Positions 11,998-23,825 of a stretch of DNA of 64,000 bases are shown piece after piece. The number at the start of each line of letters is the position of its first letter. The stretch's first letter is position 1. The notes under the pieces were generated by a model. That model worked only from the letters and a program-made list of their open reading frames with translations. It ran no database searches and was not told the origin of the DNA. This stretch comes from Leptasterias polaris (lineage: Eukaryota; Echinodermata; Asteroidea; Forcipulatida; Asteriidae): the NCBI GenBank assembly GCA_037783415.1, contig JAZGTN010000213.1, positions 434,001 through 498,000 of the forward strand, read 5' to 3'. Position numbers and translations under genes: made by a program.

Positions 11998-13022
11998 TTA
12001 GAAAGTTGATTCAATATTTACATTGCAATAGGGCCTCTGAGGGTATCCCATTTGGAGGATACCGTTTGAAGGAACCTCCATGGAATTGAGGTTCTGAGGG
12101 TAACCTACTTCAGGGTCAGTCATGATACGATTAGGGATGAAGTCATCTTTAAGTGGTTCTGGTACTCTGTTTTGAATATGCTTGAGGGACTCTTCAAAGT
12201 CACTGTAATTACTACCTTGCCCGATGGAAAGGTTGTCGTCAGAAATAAAAAATGAACTTGGGGCCACGGGTTTGTCATGATCGCCTGTCCTGTATGCTGA
12301 ACCTGTATCGCTTTCATAAGGGTCAATAAAAGGTCGCTCGTTGTCGCTCGAAAACGCTGCTCTACCATTCATGTTGCGATTGCTGTCTGGCTTGTGGTAC
12401 CACTTCTTGTGAGACTTCACCAGCCGTTTCATGGCTTCGATGGCTTCGTATAACCACTTGCCCATTTCCAACTTAGAATAGTTGGACTCGTCTAGATCAT
12501 TGACTCGTCTACTCGAGTTTGGACTTTCCCTGCCTTTACTATGGATGCGCAGATAGAGTGCTTCCATAGACTGCATCAGCTTGTATTTGGCAAAGCGCCT
12601 GAAAGGCACTGGTATATCATCTTCGGATGTATAATCAAAGTAGGTCACAACAAACTTATCGCAGGCATTATCCCGACTGAAATAATCTTCCAGCAGAAAC
12701 AAAGCCTTGACGAACACATCACCGTACACCCCGGGCGAGTCAATTTGCTTTTGTTTAGCTTTGGCCATGTACTTCAGTCCAGTACCCTTCGAACATATCA
12801 ACAGCACCACGTCAGCTTCTTCAATCTGATTGGTGAGCCACATCTCGACAGTCGGACCAATGGACTTCTCCCATTCCATTAAGGAGACATCGCACTGACA
12901 GTGCTTCTGGAGGAATCGGCAGAACTTTACAACAACTTCAAAGTGTAGGGGATGATCGTCGGCAGAGTAGATTGGCAGGACGCGCTTTTTATTCCTTATG
13001 TAATCTAAACTGGAGCGATCCA
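11998..13022 (-). CDS. Terminal exon of transmembrane receptor: SEFIR domain and cytoplasmic tail
   Basis: Exon opens after TTTCATTTCAG (acceptor AG at 13024-13023) with TG completing a split GTG codon (phase-1 intron) and runs 341 residues to the stop. About the first 165 residues form a SEFIR domain, the TIR-related cytoplasmic module of IL-17 receptors and Act1 that makes homotypic contacts. Visible blocks are KRVLPIYSADD, VSLMEWEKSIG, EADVVLLICSKG and FVVTYFDYTSEDDIPVPF. The remaining ~175 residues are Ser/Asn/Asp/Pro-rich and look disordered. The preceding TM exon ends in the matching phase, giving ...DDSQ-V-DRSS.... The protein probably signals in the cytoplasm through a SEFIR adaptor; that is inference from the family. 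Confidence 0.88.
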
Positions 13023-13256
13023 CTGAAATGAAACGATAAAGAAAGATATTATTCACAAACGAAGGGCTGGGGGGTCAATATATTGGATTCAACTTCAACA
13101 ATCAAATTGTTTCATACAAATTTTCTGAGCACAGGAACAAATCTTTAGTGGTGTTTCAAGCTTTGCATAGTGTGGAGAAAAGCTACATTATTAGCAACAT
13201 GGTAGATTGCTTGGTATCCAGTTTTGCCAAACAAGATTTGTTCCCGTGATACAGAA

Positions 13257-13475
13257 TTGGGGTATAAAAAACCACGTATAAAAACTGTTTTGTGAGAAGT
13301 TCTGGTTCTGAGAAGAACCGGTGTGGTCTGGACGTTTCAAACAGTACACTCTGCTTCTCCTCACCTGAACATGAGCAGAGTATACTGTTTGAAACGTCGA
13401 AACCACATTGGTTCTTCTCAGAACCAATTACACTTCTTCCGTTAAGAGTTTTTATACATGGTTGTACCCACAAGT
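13257..13475. repeat. Foldback repeat in receptor intron
   Basis: Two ~95-bp arms (about 13257-13352 and 13374-13475) are reverse complements around a ~20-bp loop. Paired landmarks are GGTTCTGAGAAGAACC with GGTTCTTCTCAGAACC, and GACGTTTCAAACAGTA with TACTGTTTGAAACGTC. Likely a small palindromic MITE; no target duplication was identified. Confidence 0.75.
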
Positions 13476-13709
13476 TTACTAGTGTAAACCCTGAATCCAG
13501 CTGTCATCACCAGTAATTATTTTAATAACTATATAGTTCCTAGAAACACAGCCTCCGTCTAACCTTTACCCCATTATCCCTAATTATCAAGCTTCCGTCC
13601 ACTCCCTTGACCATGCACTCGAGCCCATAAATCACCCATGTCGCAGGCACACCTGATACCCCCATGGACCTGCACTGACCACCACTACTATCCGGTCAGT
13701 GACCAAGCC

Positions 13710-16045
13710 TTACCTATCCCCTATATAATGTCCATAGTTTCTAAATGTCTCATTCTCTCCACTCTTGATTGGGATGTGTAAATACGGGTCCTTCAGGTCC
13801 AGACTTGCCGCCACGCGTGCGTCATTATTGAGCCCAGTATAGTCCTTAGCATCTCCATGCGGAAACGCTTCGGACGAATGAACTTGTAGAGCCACACGCC
13901 AGCCTCCTTCTTGGGGGTCAAGAAAAAGGTTGACATGAAGCCCGTCCGAGTCCCGAAATGGGGGACAAAATGCCCCCGCTCGCTTGAGGAGGAGAGTGTT
14001 GATCTCCCCCTCGAGAGAGCGACGCTTTGCCATGTCGGACGGTACGGGCGTTGGCCGACTTAGCACGTCCAATGGGGGGAGCCCACCGGTCGGAGGTAAC
14101 CTGAACCCAGGACCCCAAGTACTCCTGAAGGCAGCCTCCCACGGGTCCGTCAGCGGGAGGTCGCCCGGAGACAACTAAGTCACTTGCGCCACGCCCTGGT
14201 ATAACGGGGAGCGACTGGGCATGACTGGGCATGCTGCTGTCCGAGAGGGGGCTGCGAAAAACGTGAGCCGGCCGAGATTTCAGCACGGCCACGAAAACTG
14301 CCCCGGGTCGCCTTTTGCGGGCGGCATCGGGGGATGACGAACGACGCCTGTTTCTTGGCCTTACCTGCGGCTTTGGATGCCGGGGCTTGGGGCTTCTTCA
14401 GGTTGATCTTATTGGCCGCTTTGAGGCGCTTAGCCTCAGCCTTCCAGAGGAAGGAAGTGGCGCGCATACCCATGCGCGCCGAAGATTCCATCTTCCGGGC
14501 AACGTCCTCCAGCTTCCCGCGGGTCTTGTCCGCAAAGGGGAGCTTGGAGGACACCGACCCTCTGTCGGCGGCTAGCTTGTCTGTGGCCGAGTCCGGCAGG
14601 ATGGGGGTGGCAAAATACTTATCGAAGTCCCCGGAGGGAAAACGATAGTAGGGATCCGTATGCCTGGAGTACGGAGTCCAAGTCTTTGCCCCCATCACCT
14701 CGTCCATGCGGTTAACGCACACCCGATCCAAGGGCATCACAGGAAAGGCCTTGGGCACTCCAGTTACCGGGCACGACCTCCTTTTAAATTACTGGCGTTC
14801 CTCAGGAGGGGGTTCAGAGTCAAAAGGGAGATTCAGCGCCCTAATCAAATCCCTCTGAACCAGCCGCAGCTCGGTCTCAGAGACAGACACTCTCTGGATG
14901 CTGTTGACCAACACGTCCTCTTCCTCGGTCGAGATGACCAAGTCGGGGGGACGAGATGCCCCCGGGGAATGATAACCATACCCCGAAGGCGCAACAGCAT
15001 CGTCACGATGTCTGACTCAAAGGACGCCGACGGGTGCAGGCTTATGCCTGGCGAGGACGCCAGCACACGGGCAGTCATGTGCGACAGTGTCCGTTGGCCG
15101 GTAGTCCACGCGGCCCTGGCCGTGATGACTGGCGGGCGGGGGCTGCAAGCCTGGAGGGGACTCCGGAGCACGGCTAGCCGTGTGCGGCAAACCACGTTGG
15201 TTCTCAGTTACCCAACCGTGACCGTAGTGACTCGGGGGCGCCTCAGGGGTGGCCGAGTCATAGTGGCCTTGGCCTGAATCATCCCGCCGGCCCGATAGGG
15301 AGGCTGCGAGGCTGTGAAAGGCCTCCAAAAAATCCTCTCGGGAGATCGGGTACGCACCTCTGTGGCGTTTGCCACGGTGCGCCCGTTCGGAGGACTCGCT
15401 CGAACTAGAGTTGTGAGAATGGCGGGACTTTTTCCCCTTCTTCTTGGAAGAACGACCCGAGTGGTCTCCGAGGATGGCTTGGATGTCACTTGAGGAACGG
15501 GGATGCCCGAACAGCGGGTAAAACCCGATGTGGAGGGCAGGCCCTCGGAGCGTACCGATCCGAGGGGGCCCCATGGAGCATGCTCACCGTGGCCAATGGC
15601 CTGAGCGGCCGATAGCGCCCCGAGCCCGATAGCATAGGCCGGTGCTGCGCGGTCAAGGCGGCCGTACAAAAGCCCGACCCTGGGCACTGTGGTATCCACA
15701 GTGACGTTGAGAGGGCCCGGGTGCATTGAGCCGTCGAGGGGTAATTCCTCTGGCTGCATATGACCCGTAGCCATGCCTGGGTGCACCGAGCCGTGGAGGG
15801 GTAATCCCTCCTGCTGCGTGTGCCCCGAAGAGGTTCCTGCGGTGGCCACAGTGAGCTCCGTAACGGTGCCACGCTTGGTCGACCGCCCTCTCTTGGGTAT
15901 AGCCCCGGTACCAGGCAATTTCTTTGCCTTACCGGGGTGCTTCCCCTTCGGTTGGTTGGACCCATGTACACTAACCGGGGACAGGACACTTGAGGGCGCT
16001 ATTGTGTGTAAAACTCTTAGCTATTTGCCTGCCGGCATAGGGAAC
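13710..16045 (-). mobile_element. Truncated DIRS/Ngaro-like retrotransposon (gag plus RT N-terminus), degenerate
   Basis: GC-rich block with strikingly different base composition from its surroundings. On the minus strand a gag-like reading (SNQPKGKHPGKAKK, about 15965-15920; Ser-rich KKKGKKSRHSHNSSSSESSE near 15460-15400; DFLEAFHSLAASLSG) leads to a second gag-like frame (14758-14180) and then the start of a reverse transcriptase. The RT part has EINTLLLKRAG, LHVNLFLDPQEGGW and SLDLKDPYLHIPI (14040-13760). These RT phrases resemble DIRS-group elements, which use a tyrosine recombinase. The RT stops after this block, several frames are needed, and no recombinase is visible, so the copy is a dead fragment within the intron between the SEFIR and TM exons. 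Confidence 0.75.
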
Positions 16046-16196
16046 AATGCAATTGTAGTATTCGCTCTACAGGTAAGTAGAGTGAAGTAGACCACTACTG
16101 TAATACTGACAACTCATCTTAAGATGAATCTTTACAGTGCTTTGTGAAATCGACCCCTGACCCCTAATCTCTGTGGTGTTATCAAACTATTCATAC

Positions 16197-16340
16197 CTTG
16201 AGAATCATCTATTCCTGGAAGATTATCAGGTCTTTTTTTATGACGCAAGTAGATGAAGATGACGGTCAAGAAGAGAAATGTTCCAAACAAACAGCTAGCG
16301 ACTGTCGCCCCAATCACCACAGGTATCTGATTCTCTTCTT
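16197..16340 (-). CDS. Transmembrane exon of the SEFIR receptor
   Basis: A 144-bp exon with acceptor ...CAATCCATAG and donor CTCAAG/GTATGA, phase 1 at both ends. It encodes a short acidic stalk (EENQIP), a hydrophobic span of about 23 residues (VVIGATVASCLFGTFLFLTV and onward) and the stop-transfer cluster RHKKR. This predicts a type I membrane protein with the SEFIR domain inside. Phases match both the third EGF exon upstream (ACA A + AA GAA) and the SEFIR exon downstream. A tRNA-derived SINE lies immediately upstream and supplies the T-rich tract before the acceptor. Confidence 0.88.
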
Positions 16341-16440
16341 CTATGGATTGAACAAAGAAAAATTTACTAGAGCGGGATTTGAACCTGAGACCTCCCAATT
16401 AACATGCCAGAGCTCTACCAATTGAGCCATTGCCATTAAG
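16341..16440 (-). repeat. tRNA-like SINE head (family 1) abutting the TM exon
   Basis: Minus strand: A box TGGCTCAATTGGTAGAGC, B box GGTTCAAATCCC, then TAGTAAATTTTTCTTTGTTC, which forms the polypyrimidine tract of the TM exon. Same family as the copy at 3422-3495. Confidence 0.65.
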
Positions 16441-17004
16441 ATGGCGGTTTCCCCATTTTGTCAATATCTTAGTTTGGGGGAGCCAGCAAGAAGTCATTCA
16501 ACCTGTAACTGCAGCATAGCCAGGGATCACACCCAAGTTTACAATGCAACAAGGGAAGTGGCAATGAAAGGGACCACCGGGGGTGCGACTTTTTATTTCA
16601 AATATTAAGTAATAAACTACAAGGGAAACTGACTGGGTAAATTGTCATTATATTTTAGTTGAAGAATCAGTTTCACTGTTGGTTATTACTTAATCTTTAA
16701 CAAAGAAGAAGAGGCTTTTAGAAAGACCTTGGAGATCAGGGCAACTGGTTTCATAGAGCTGCCAAGGGAGGTGGTTAACATTTATTATTGTTATTATTAT
16801 TTGGGGGGGGGGGGGGGTTGATATGGCCACTCAAATAAATTTTGGGAGAAATTGAATTTTACTATAATGGGTTTCAATTCAAGCCTGGCGAGTTAATATG
16901 CTCATCAGGCCTTGGGGCTAGACACTTTACCATAATTACATATTTAAATTGTTGCGGAAACCCGCTGCTAAAGTATAGGACTTGAACAGCCTCTAGTTAC
17001 CGGG
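16441..17004. other. intronic, poly-G tract, no gene
   Basis: Intron of the receptor gene on the opposite strand. Contains a TTATTATTATT tract followed by a G-run near 16802-16817. Confidence 0.5.
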
Positions 17005-17160
17005 CAATCTCGGTGACATCTGCTCATCGGGCAAAACATCTGCTCTAGAATGGCCAAAGGTCATGGGTTCAAATCCCATCCAAATAAACTGCCTGTGGAT
17101 TTTTTTCACAGGACTTGAGATCTACTAAGCATACAGTGCTTTACTGTGTGATTAAAACAA
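17005..17160 (+). repeat. tRNA-derived SINE (family 2), copy 1
   Basis: tRNA-like segment with B box GGGTTCAAATCCCATCC and a shared body: GCCTGTGGATTTTTTTCACA, then ACTTGAGATCTACTAAG, then ACAGTGCTTTA. A better preserved copy is at 45990-46150, with the same tail order. Confidence 0.7.
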
Positions 17161-18401
17161 AATAATATTCGTAATTACTTAAATTCAGTGCAAAATCTTC
17201 TATCCTGGTTTTGACATTTTTGATATCTCGCACAAGGAAGGCTCTATGCAAAAAGCATTGTATCTCGTTTGTGATGTAACATCGAATCTTGCACGAGAAA
17301 GGATCCGTTCAAAACTCTCGGAAACAACTTCTTTTTTTTACAACATTTTTGCACCAACACAATGATTGTTTTCTTCTTTAGAAAAGGCTTTTAAGCTGGA
17401 TATCACATTTACTAGGGCAGCTTGCCAAGTATTAGGAACTCAGAACACAAACCTTTATTGGAAGAGTGGGGGCTTCATACCAGTGCATTTTACTGTCTAT
17501 TAAACACTCATACAGGTTTTTCCTTAAGCTTCCTAGGTAGTGATTCAGTTTCTTTTTAGGCTTCCTTATCATTGCTAACAAAACAGTGTGAAACTATAGG
17601 TTCACATTTTTGGAGGTATGTGGAAATGATGGCATTTCCACCTTTTGGAAATCTCTGTGGTTTAGATTTGACAGAGTTAGGATCAGTGGGACTCATCAAA
17701 ACTAGAAAAGTAGATTGAAGGGCAGGATTTCTTTCTATTATGTGGGGAAAAAACAGCCGATTGTTTTCACCAGGCTCACTTAAAAAGTCTGAAATTTCTC
17801 ATCCCTAGTTTGAATACCAACATGGGTTTTCACAACAAAAATAAAACACATTCTCAAGGAAAGAATAACAAAATCAAGCATCTTACCTAAGTTAAAAAGT
17901 TTAAAAACAGTTTGTTACAGAGCTCATTCTTTTTTTAAATGGTGTACCTTTAATTACTCGCTCAAACTCTTACTCTTCATTTCGGCGTTTGCTGAAGGAA
18001 GGTAAGGCTTGAATTACTTTTATATTATTCATTCAGTTGTCATAGCCTACCTGTGTTTTGCCTTGGATGTTGGCTTGTAACATGTTAATCATGGTCTGCA
18101 TTCGGGAGGATGGGGTGACGTTCCCTTTAATTCATAATTTTTATCTCCATCTTTTGGGGTGTTTTTGTTTGTGTGTTTATGTGTGTATGTTTGTCTGTAT
18201 GTTTGTTATTGTTCATTTTAGTGACTGAACTCCCTTTTTACGCACTTTCTGCCAAGTCTTGTCACTTTTAGTATTTTATCTTTTATTGTTGTATTTTTAC
18301 TTATTGTGAGGGCCCCAAATGATCAGCTGTGCTGGATTGGTCACCCTCATTTAATATGGCTTTTAAAAAAATGAATGATAATGAAAAAGTTGTCTTCTTA
18401 C
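17161..18401. other. intronic, no gene recognised
   Basis: Intron between the third EGF exon and the TM exon. AT-rich, with a GT-rich stretch near 18165-18200. Confidence 0.5.
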
Positions 18402-18551
18402 TTGTGCATGCCGTTTTGCTTTTCTTGTATGTGTAACCTAGATCACACTGGCAGCTTCCATCCGCAGCATCTATTGTGACGTTTAACTCGCACTTGCCGT
18501 GCACACCGCAAAACGTTGTGTTTGTCTCAGGCACGATGGCACATGGGTTAG
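18402..18551 (-). CDS. EGF-like exon 3 of the SEFIR receptor
   Basis: A 150-bp exon between acceptor CGTAACAG and donor CACAA/GTAAG, phase 1-1. It encodes one EGF-like module with six cysteines in EGF order (NPC...TFCGVHGKC...GSCQC...TAC) and the typical CQCDLGY turn. Two possible N-glycosylation sites (NTT, NVT) fit an extracellular location. It joins EGF exon 2 (CTG G + CT AAC CCA) and the TM exon (ACA A + AA GAA) in frame. EGF modules usually serve as protein-binding or spacer units; no calcium-binding signature is obvious. Confidence 0.87.
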
Positions 18552-19290
18552 CTGTTACGGGAGAGCAAAATTATTGCTTGCTTTTACAACTTGCTGCAAA
18601 GTGTGATTTTTGTTAAGAGCACTTAATTAATGCTACCAGAATGACAAGATCATTAGAATTCAAACAGAAATATAACTCAGTAATCAGAACGCTGTTTTTC
18701 ATGTATGTGGAATTCCAACACTACTGAGGTTTAAAATAAGAAACATATAACCAGCGATTACTTTGTAAGGAAACTCAAATATTTTAACATGAACACCAGA
18801 GTTTGAACATTGTTTTATCAGAATACTGTTCAATCATTATAACTTCCTGTTCATTACTTGGCTTACTTCCCTAACTGTGCATAACTGGACGAAACTTCAA
18901 CGTATAGTTAAACACACCAGCAGAATCATAGGTCCAGTAGACATGCCTTCAGAGGTTGATAGATAGAAGTCTTAATTGTATTATGTCCGACAGCACAAAT
19001 CTGCTACATTCATAAATTGTAACCAAATAGATCAGGTAGGATTCAGCAACTAGGCGTTAAAACATAATAAGTTGAGGGAACGAAAATAGTACTTTGAGGA
19101 AACAAAATATTAATTTGAAGAAACAATTTAAAGAAAACCTTGTCCCTGTAAGGGCTTTGTTTGTTTCAACTCCTTGTGTTCCTTGAGTTAACTTGGACTT
19201 CATGCAAATAATCAGTCGAGTTGGTTGAATTTTGAACAACACCCTCGACCAATCGCTGCCAACTGATCACTGCGCATATCACTCACTCAC

Positions 19291-19437
19291 CCAGGCATTT
19301 CTGTCCTCCTTTATTTGCAACAAAGTTGGCGTTGCATTGGCAGTAAAAGTCACTCCCAGCACTAGTGTTGATGCACTCTCCGTTTTGACATTGACTGACA
19401 TATGTGTAGCTGTTGTCCAGAATTTTGCATGGATTAA
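19291..19437 (-). CDS. EGF-like exon 2 of the SEFIR receptor
   Basis: A 147-bp exon, acceptor GTACCAG, donor CCTGG/GTGAG, phase 1-1. The module has six cysteines: NPC, VSQC, NGEC, FYC, QC and KC. It continues from EGF exon 1 (AAA G + TT AAT CCA) and into EGF exon 3. Same size class and phase as its neighbours, consistent with exon duplication. Confidence 0.87.
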
Positions 19438-19589
19438 CTGGTACAAGTGGAAAAATCAGTGGACAAGATTAAACGGTGAATTTTATACAATTTGGAATTT
19501 ATCTATTTATCTATTTCTTTAGACATCCAACAGCGCAAACGCCAATAACAGGATGATGATTAGGATACAAGAATAATTATGCAGTTTTA

Positions 19590-19735
19590 GATGTGGTAGG
19601 AAAAACCCACCCATTTAGGTAGGTACTACAAACCCAATTTACATGCAAGTCTCCAGTCTGGGATTCAAACCGGGGTCCCGCAGAGGAGTGAAAGGCTGGG
19701 AAAGAATCCACTGAGCCGATATTACTCAACTGAAA
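19590..19735 (-). repeat. tRNA-derived SINE (family 3) between EGF exons
   Basis: On the minus strand an A-box-like CGGCTCAGTGGATTC and a B box GGTTTGAATCCC are followed by a body containing TTGCATGTAAATTGGGTTT and GGGTGGGTTTTTCCTACC. Distinct body from families 1 and 2. Confidence 0.65.
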
Positions 19736-19793
19736 GTTCCTTTGAGAAACTTCTTTGATTTTTACAAACAGTTGGTGAATTAGTAAGGAATAC

Positions 19794-19907
19794 CTTTGCA
19801 AGTATTGTCAAAAAAGGTGAAGCCTGGATCACATTTACAAATGTAATCCTCCACGTTTGAGATGCAACTTCCGTTTACACCACATGGGTTGTCAGTGCAT
19901 GGGTCAC
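19794..19907 (-). CDS. EGF-like exon 1 (first one visible) of the SEFIR receptor
   Basis: A 114-bp exon with acceptor CTATCCAG and donor GCAAAG/GTATTC, phase 1-1. It encodes a compact EGF-like domain (DPC, NPCGVNGSC, YICKCDPGF, NTC), six cysteines. Because it begins in phase 1, at least one more exon must precede it; none is visible in the satellite DNA just upstream. More EGF or other ectodomain exons further upstream are likely. Confidence 0.86.
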
Positions 19908-20084
19908 CTGGATAGATACAAAGTAAAAACAGGTACATGTTGGAATAAAATGTAATTAGTTTTTAGGCCAATGTCAGGGGCTTAGGTCGAGGGCTGGATC
20001 CTTGGACTTCTAAGTGACATATGTGAGGTTAGAACTAACCAGCACCCCCCCCCCCTTTTTTTAAAAAAATGTCTTGTGGTACTC

Positions 20085-22870
20085 CTGCAGTGTTTTCCTG
20101 TGGTATTGCCACATACCACATGAATTACCACAAGTTTTCGAAACAAGTTTTGGTATGACAGGAATACTACACAATGGCCTGTGGTAAACTACCACAAGAA
20201 AATCGTGTCATGTGGTATTACCATAGAGCTACTGGTATTACTGTGGTATTGCTGACTACCATATGGAGTACCACAAGAGGTCTTGGTATGAAATTACCAT
20301 AGGAAACACATGTCATGTGGTTACCATAAAGCTACTGGTATTTCCGTGGTATTGCTAAGTACCATGAAGTACCATAAGAGGTCTGGGTTAGGGTATACAA
20401 ATTACCACAGGAAACACTCTCAGGTATTACCATAGAGCTACTGTTATTATTGTGGTATTGCTGACTACCATATGAAGTACCACAAGAGGTCTGGGTATGA
20501 AATTACCACAGGAAACACATATCATGTGGTATTACCATAAAGCTACTGGTATTACTGTGGTATTACTAACTTCCATACGGAGTACCACAAGAGGTCTTGG
20601 TATGAAATTACCATAGGAAACACATGTCATGTGGTTACCATAAAGCTACTGGTATTTCCGTGGTATTGCTAAGTACCATGAAGTACCACAAGAGGTCTGG
20701 GTTAGGGTATACAAATTACCACAGGAAACACTGTCAGGTATTACCATAGAGCTACTGGTATTATTGTGGTATTGCTGACTACCATATGAAGTACCACAAG
20801 AGGTCTGGGTATGAAATTACCACAGGAAACACTGTCAGGTATTACCATAGAGCTACTGGTATTACTGTGGTATTGCTGACTACCATATGAAGTACCACAA
20901 GAGGTCTGGGTATGAAATTACCACAGGAAACACATATCATGTGGTATTACCATAAAGCTACTGGTATTACTGTGGTATTACTAACTTCCATATGGAGTAC
21001 CATATATAACTAGGCCGGGTATGCATGTACGTAACCTTGGTGACCTCCAAGAAGGGTTAGCAATCCGCATAGAGTCCCAAGAATATTGTGTGCAAGGTAC
21101 ATTGTCAGCAAAGGTTTTTTTTTTAAATAGTAATACTGCGGACGTGGTTGAAAAGAAAACATTACGGGCGGTGCTACCTACTTTACACTGGCAGGTATTA
21201 CCATAGAGCTACTGGTATAACTGTGGATTGCTAACTACCATATGGAGTAACACAAGAGGTCTGGGTATGAAATTACGACAGGAAACACTGTCAGGTATTA
21301 CCATAGAGCTACTGGTATTACTGTGGTATTGCTATAACTACCATATGGAGTACCACAAGAGGTCTGGGTATGAAATTACCACAAAAACAATGTCAGGTAT
21401 TAAAAGAGCTACTGGTTTTACTGTGGTATTGCTGACTACAATATGGAGTACCATAAGAGGTATGGGTATGAAATTACCACAGGAAACAAATGGTATTACC
21501 ATAGAGCTACTGGTATTACTGTGGTATTGCTGACTACTATATGAAGTACCACAAGAAGTCTGGGTATGAAATTACCACAGGAAACACATATCATGTGGTA
21601 TTACCATAAAGCTACTGGTATTACTGTGGTATTACTAACTTCCATATGGAGTACCACAAGAGGTCTTGGTATGAAATTACCATAGGAAACACATGTCATG
21701 TGGTTACCATAAAGCTACTGGAATTTCCGTGGTATTGCTAAGTACCATGAAGTACCACAAGAGGTCTGGGTTAGGGTATACAAATTACCACAGGAAACAC
21801 TCTCAGGTATTACCATATAGAGCTACTGGTATTATTGTGGTATTCCTGACAACCATATTGAGTACCACAAAGGTCTGGGTATGAAATTACCACAGGAAAC
21901 ACTGTCAGGTATTACCATAGAGCTACTGGTATTGCTGTGGTATTGCTAACTACCATATGGAGTAACACAAGAGGTCTGGGTATGAAATTACCACAGGAAA
22001 CACTATCAGGTATTACCATAGAGCTACTGGTATTACTGTAGTATTGCTGACTACCATATGGAGTACCACAAGAGGTCTGGGTATGAAATTACCACAGGAA
22101 ACACTATCAGGTATTACCATAGACCTACTGGTATTATTGTGGTATTGCTGACTACCATATGGAGTATCACAAAGGTCTGGGTATAAAATTACCACAGGAA
22201 ACACTGTCAGAGCTACTGGTATAACTGTGGATTGCTAACTACCATATGGAGTAACACAAGAGGTCTGGGTATGAAATTACCACAGGAAACACTGTCAGGT
22301 ATTACCATAGAGCTACTGGTATTACTGTGGTATTGCTATAACTACCATATGGAGTACCACAAGAGGTCTGGGTATGAAATTACCACAAAAAACACTGTCA
22401 GGTATTACAATAGAGCTACTGGTATTACTGTGGTATTGCTATAACTACCATATGGAGTACCACAAGAGGTCTGGGTATGAAATTACCACAAAAAACAATG
22501 TCAGGTATTAAAAGAGCTACTGGTTTTACTGTGGTATTGCTAACTACCATATGGAGTACCACGATTTAGAGGTCTGGGTATGAAATTACTACAGGAAACA
22601 CTGTCAGGTATTATCATAGAGCTACTGGTATTACTGTGGTATTGCTAACTACCATATGAAGTACCACAAGAGGTCTGGGTATGAAAGTACCACAGGAAAT
22701 ACTGTCAGGTATTACCATAGAGCTACTGGTATTAATGTGGTTATGCCACAGGAAATGTGCCACAAGTAGTGTACCACAAGAAAGGAACTCAGTTTCCTGT
22801 GGTTTATTACCACAGGAAATTGTACCACAGGAATGTTTACCACAGGAAACATGTGTACCACATAGATTTC
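20085..22870. repeat. Satellite array, ~101-bp unit, about 25 copies
   Basis: Units run ACCATAGAGCTACTGGTATT, then ACTGTGGTATTGCT, then ACTACCATATGGAGTACCAC, then AAGAGGTCTGGGTATGAAAT and TACCACAGGAAACACTGTC. They are densely packed with TACCAC and its complement GTGGTA, so short inverted repeats are everywhere. Variation between units is modest. The array is interrupted by a dispersed repeat at 21004-21195 and ends in a C/A-rich stretch near 22890. It lies in the putative large intron of the receptor gene. Confidence 0.9.
21004..21195 (+). repeat. Dispersed ~200-bp repeat, copy 1 (inside the satellite)
   Basis: From TAACTAGGCCGGGTATGC through ACCTCCAAGAAGGGTTA and GGACGTGGTTGAAAAGAAAA to GGGCGGTGCTACCTACTTT. 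A second copy is at 44233-44440. It interrupts the 101-bp array cleanly, so it is a younger insertion. Confidence 0.75.
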
Positions 22871-22985
22871 CTTTAATAATATGTCAACCCCCCCCCCCCA
22901 AAAAAAAACACGACAACAACAAAAAACAACAACAAACAACACACAAAAACAAAGAATTTTGTGTGGCTATTTCGTGTGGTAATTA

Positions 22986-23825
22986 GCTGCTCCGACCTTT
23001 CAGTCGGAACAGCTTTTGAAATCGTCCAGATTTTTATTAGCTGTTCCGACTAATCCAGTCGGAACAGCTTTTGTTTTCGTCCAGATTTTTATTTGTTTTA
23101 TTATTAGCTGTTCCGACTAATCCTGTCGGAACAGCTTTTGTTTTCGTCCAGATTTTTATTAGCTGTTCCGACCTTTCAGTCGGAACAGCTTTTGAAATCG
23201 TCCAGATTTTTTTATTAGCTGTTCCGAACTTTCAGTCGGAACAGCTTTTGTTTTCGTCCAGATTTTTATTTTTAGCTGTTCCGACCTTTCAGTCGGAACA
23301 GCTTTTGAAATCGTCCAGATTTTTATTAGCTGTTCCGGCCTTTCAGTCGGAACAGCTTTTGTTTTCGTCCAGTTTTTTATTTTTAGCTGTTGCGACCTTT
23401 CAGTCGGAACAGCTTTTGAAATCGTCCAGATTTTTAGCTGTTCCGACCTTTCAGTCGGAACAGCTTTTGAAATCGTCCAGATTTTTATTAGCTGTTCCGA
23501 CTAATCCAGTCGGAACAGCTTTTGTTTTCGTCCAGATTTGTATTTGTTTTATTATTAGCTGTTCCGACTAATCCTGTCGGAACAGCTTTTGTTTTCGTCC
23601 AGATTTTTATTAGCTGTTCCGACCTTTCAGTCGGAACAGCTTTTGTTTTCGTCCAGATTTTTATTTTTAGCTGTTCCGACCTTTCAGTCGGAACAGCTTT
23701 TGAAATCGTCCAGATTTTTAGCTGTTCCGACCTTTCAGTCGGAACAGCTTTTGTTTTCGTCCAGATTTTTATTAGCTGTTCCGAACTTTCAGTCGGAACA
23801 GCTTTTGAAATCGTCCAGATTTTTA

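Noticed and set aside
14180..15989. Plus-strand frames of 64-205 codons in the GC-rich block
   Set aside because: They are antisense shadows of the DIRS-like gag/RT; high GC makes stops rare on both strands.
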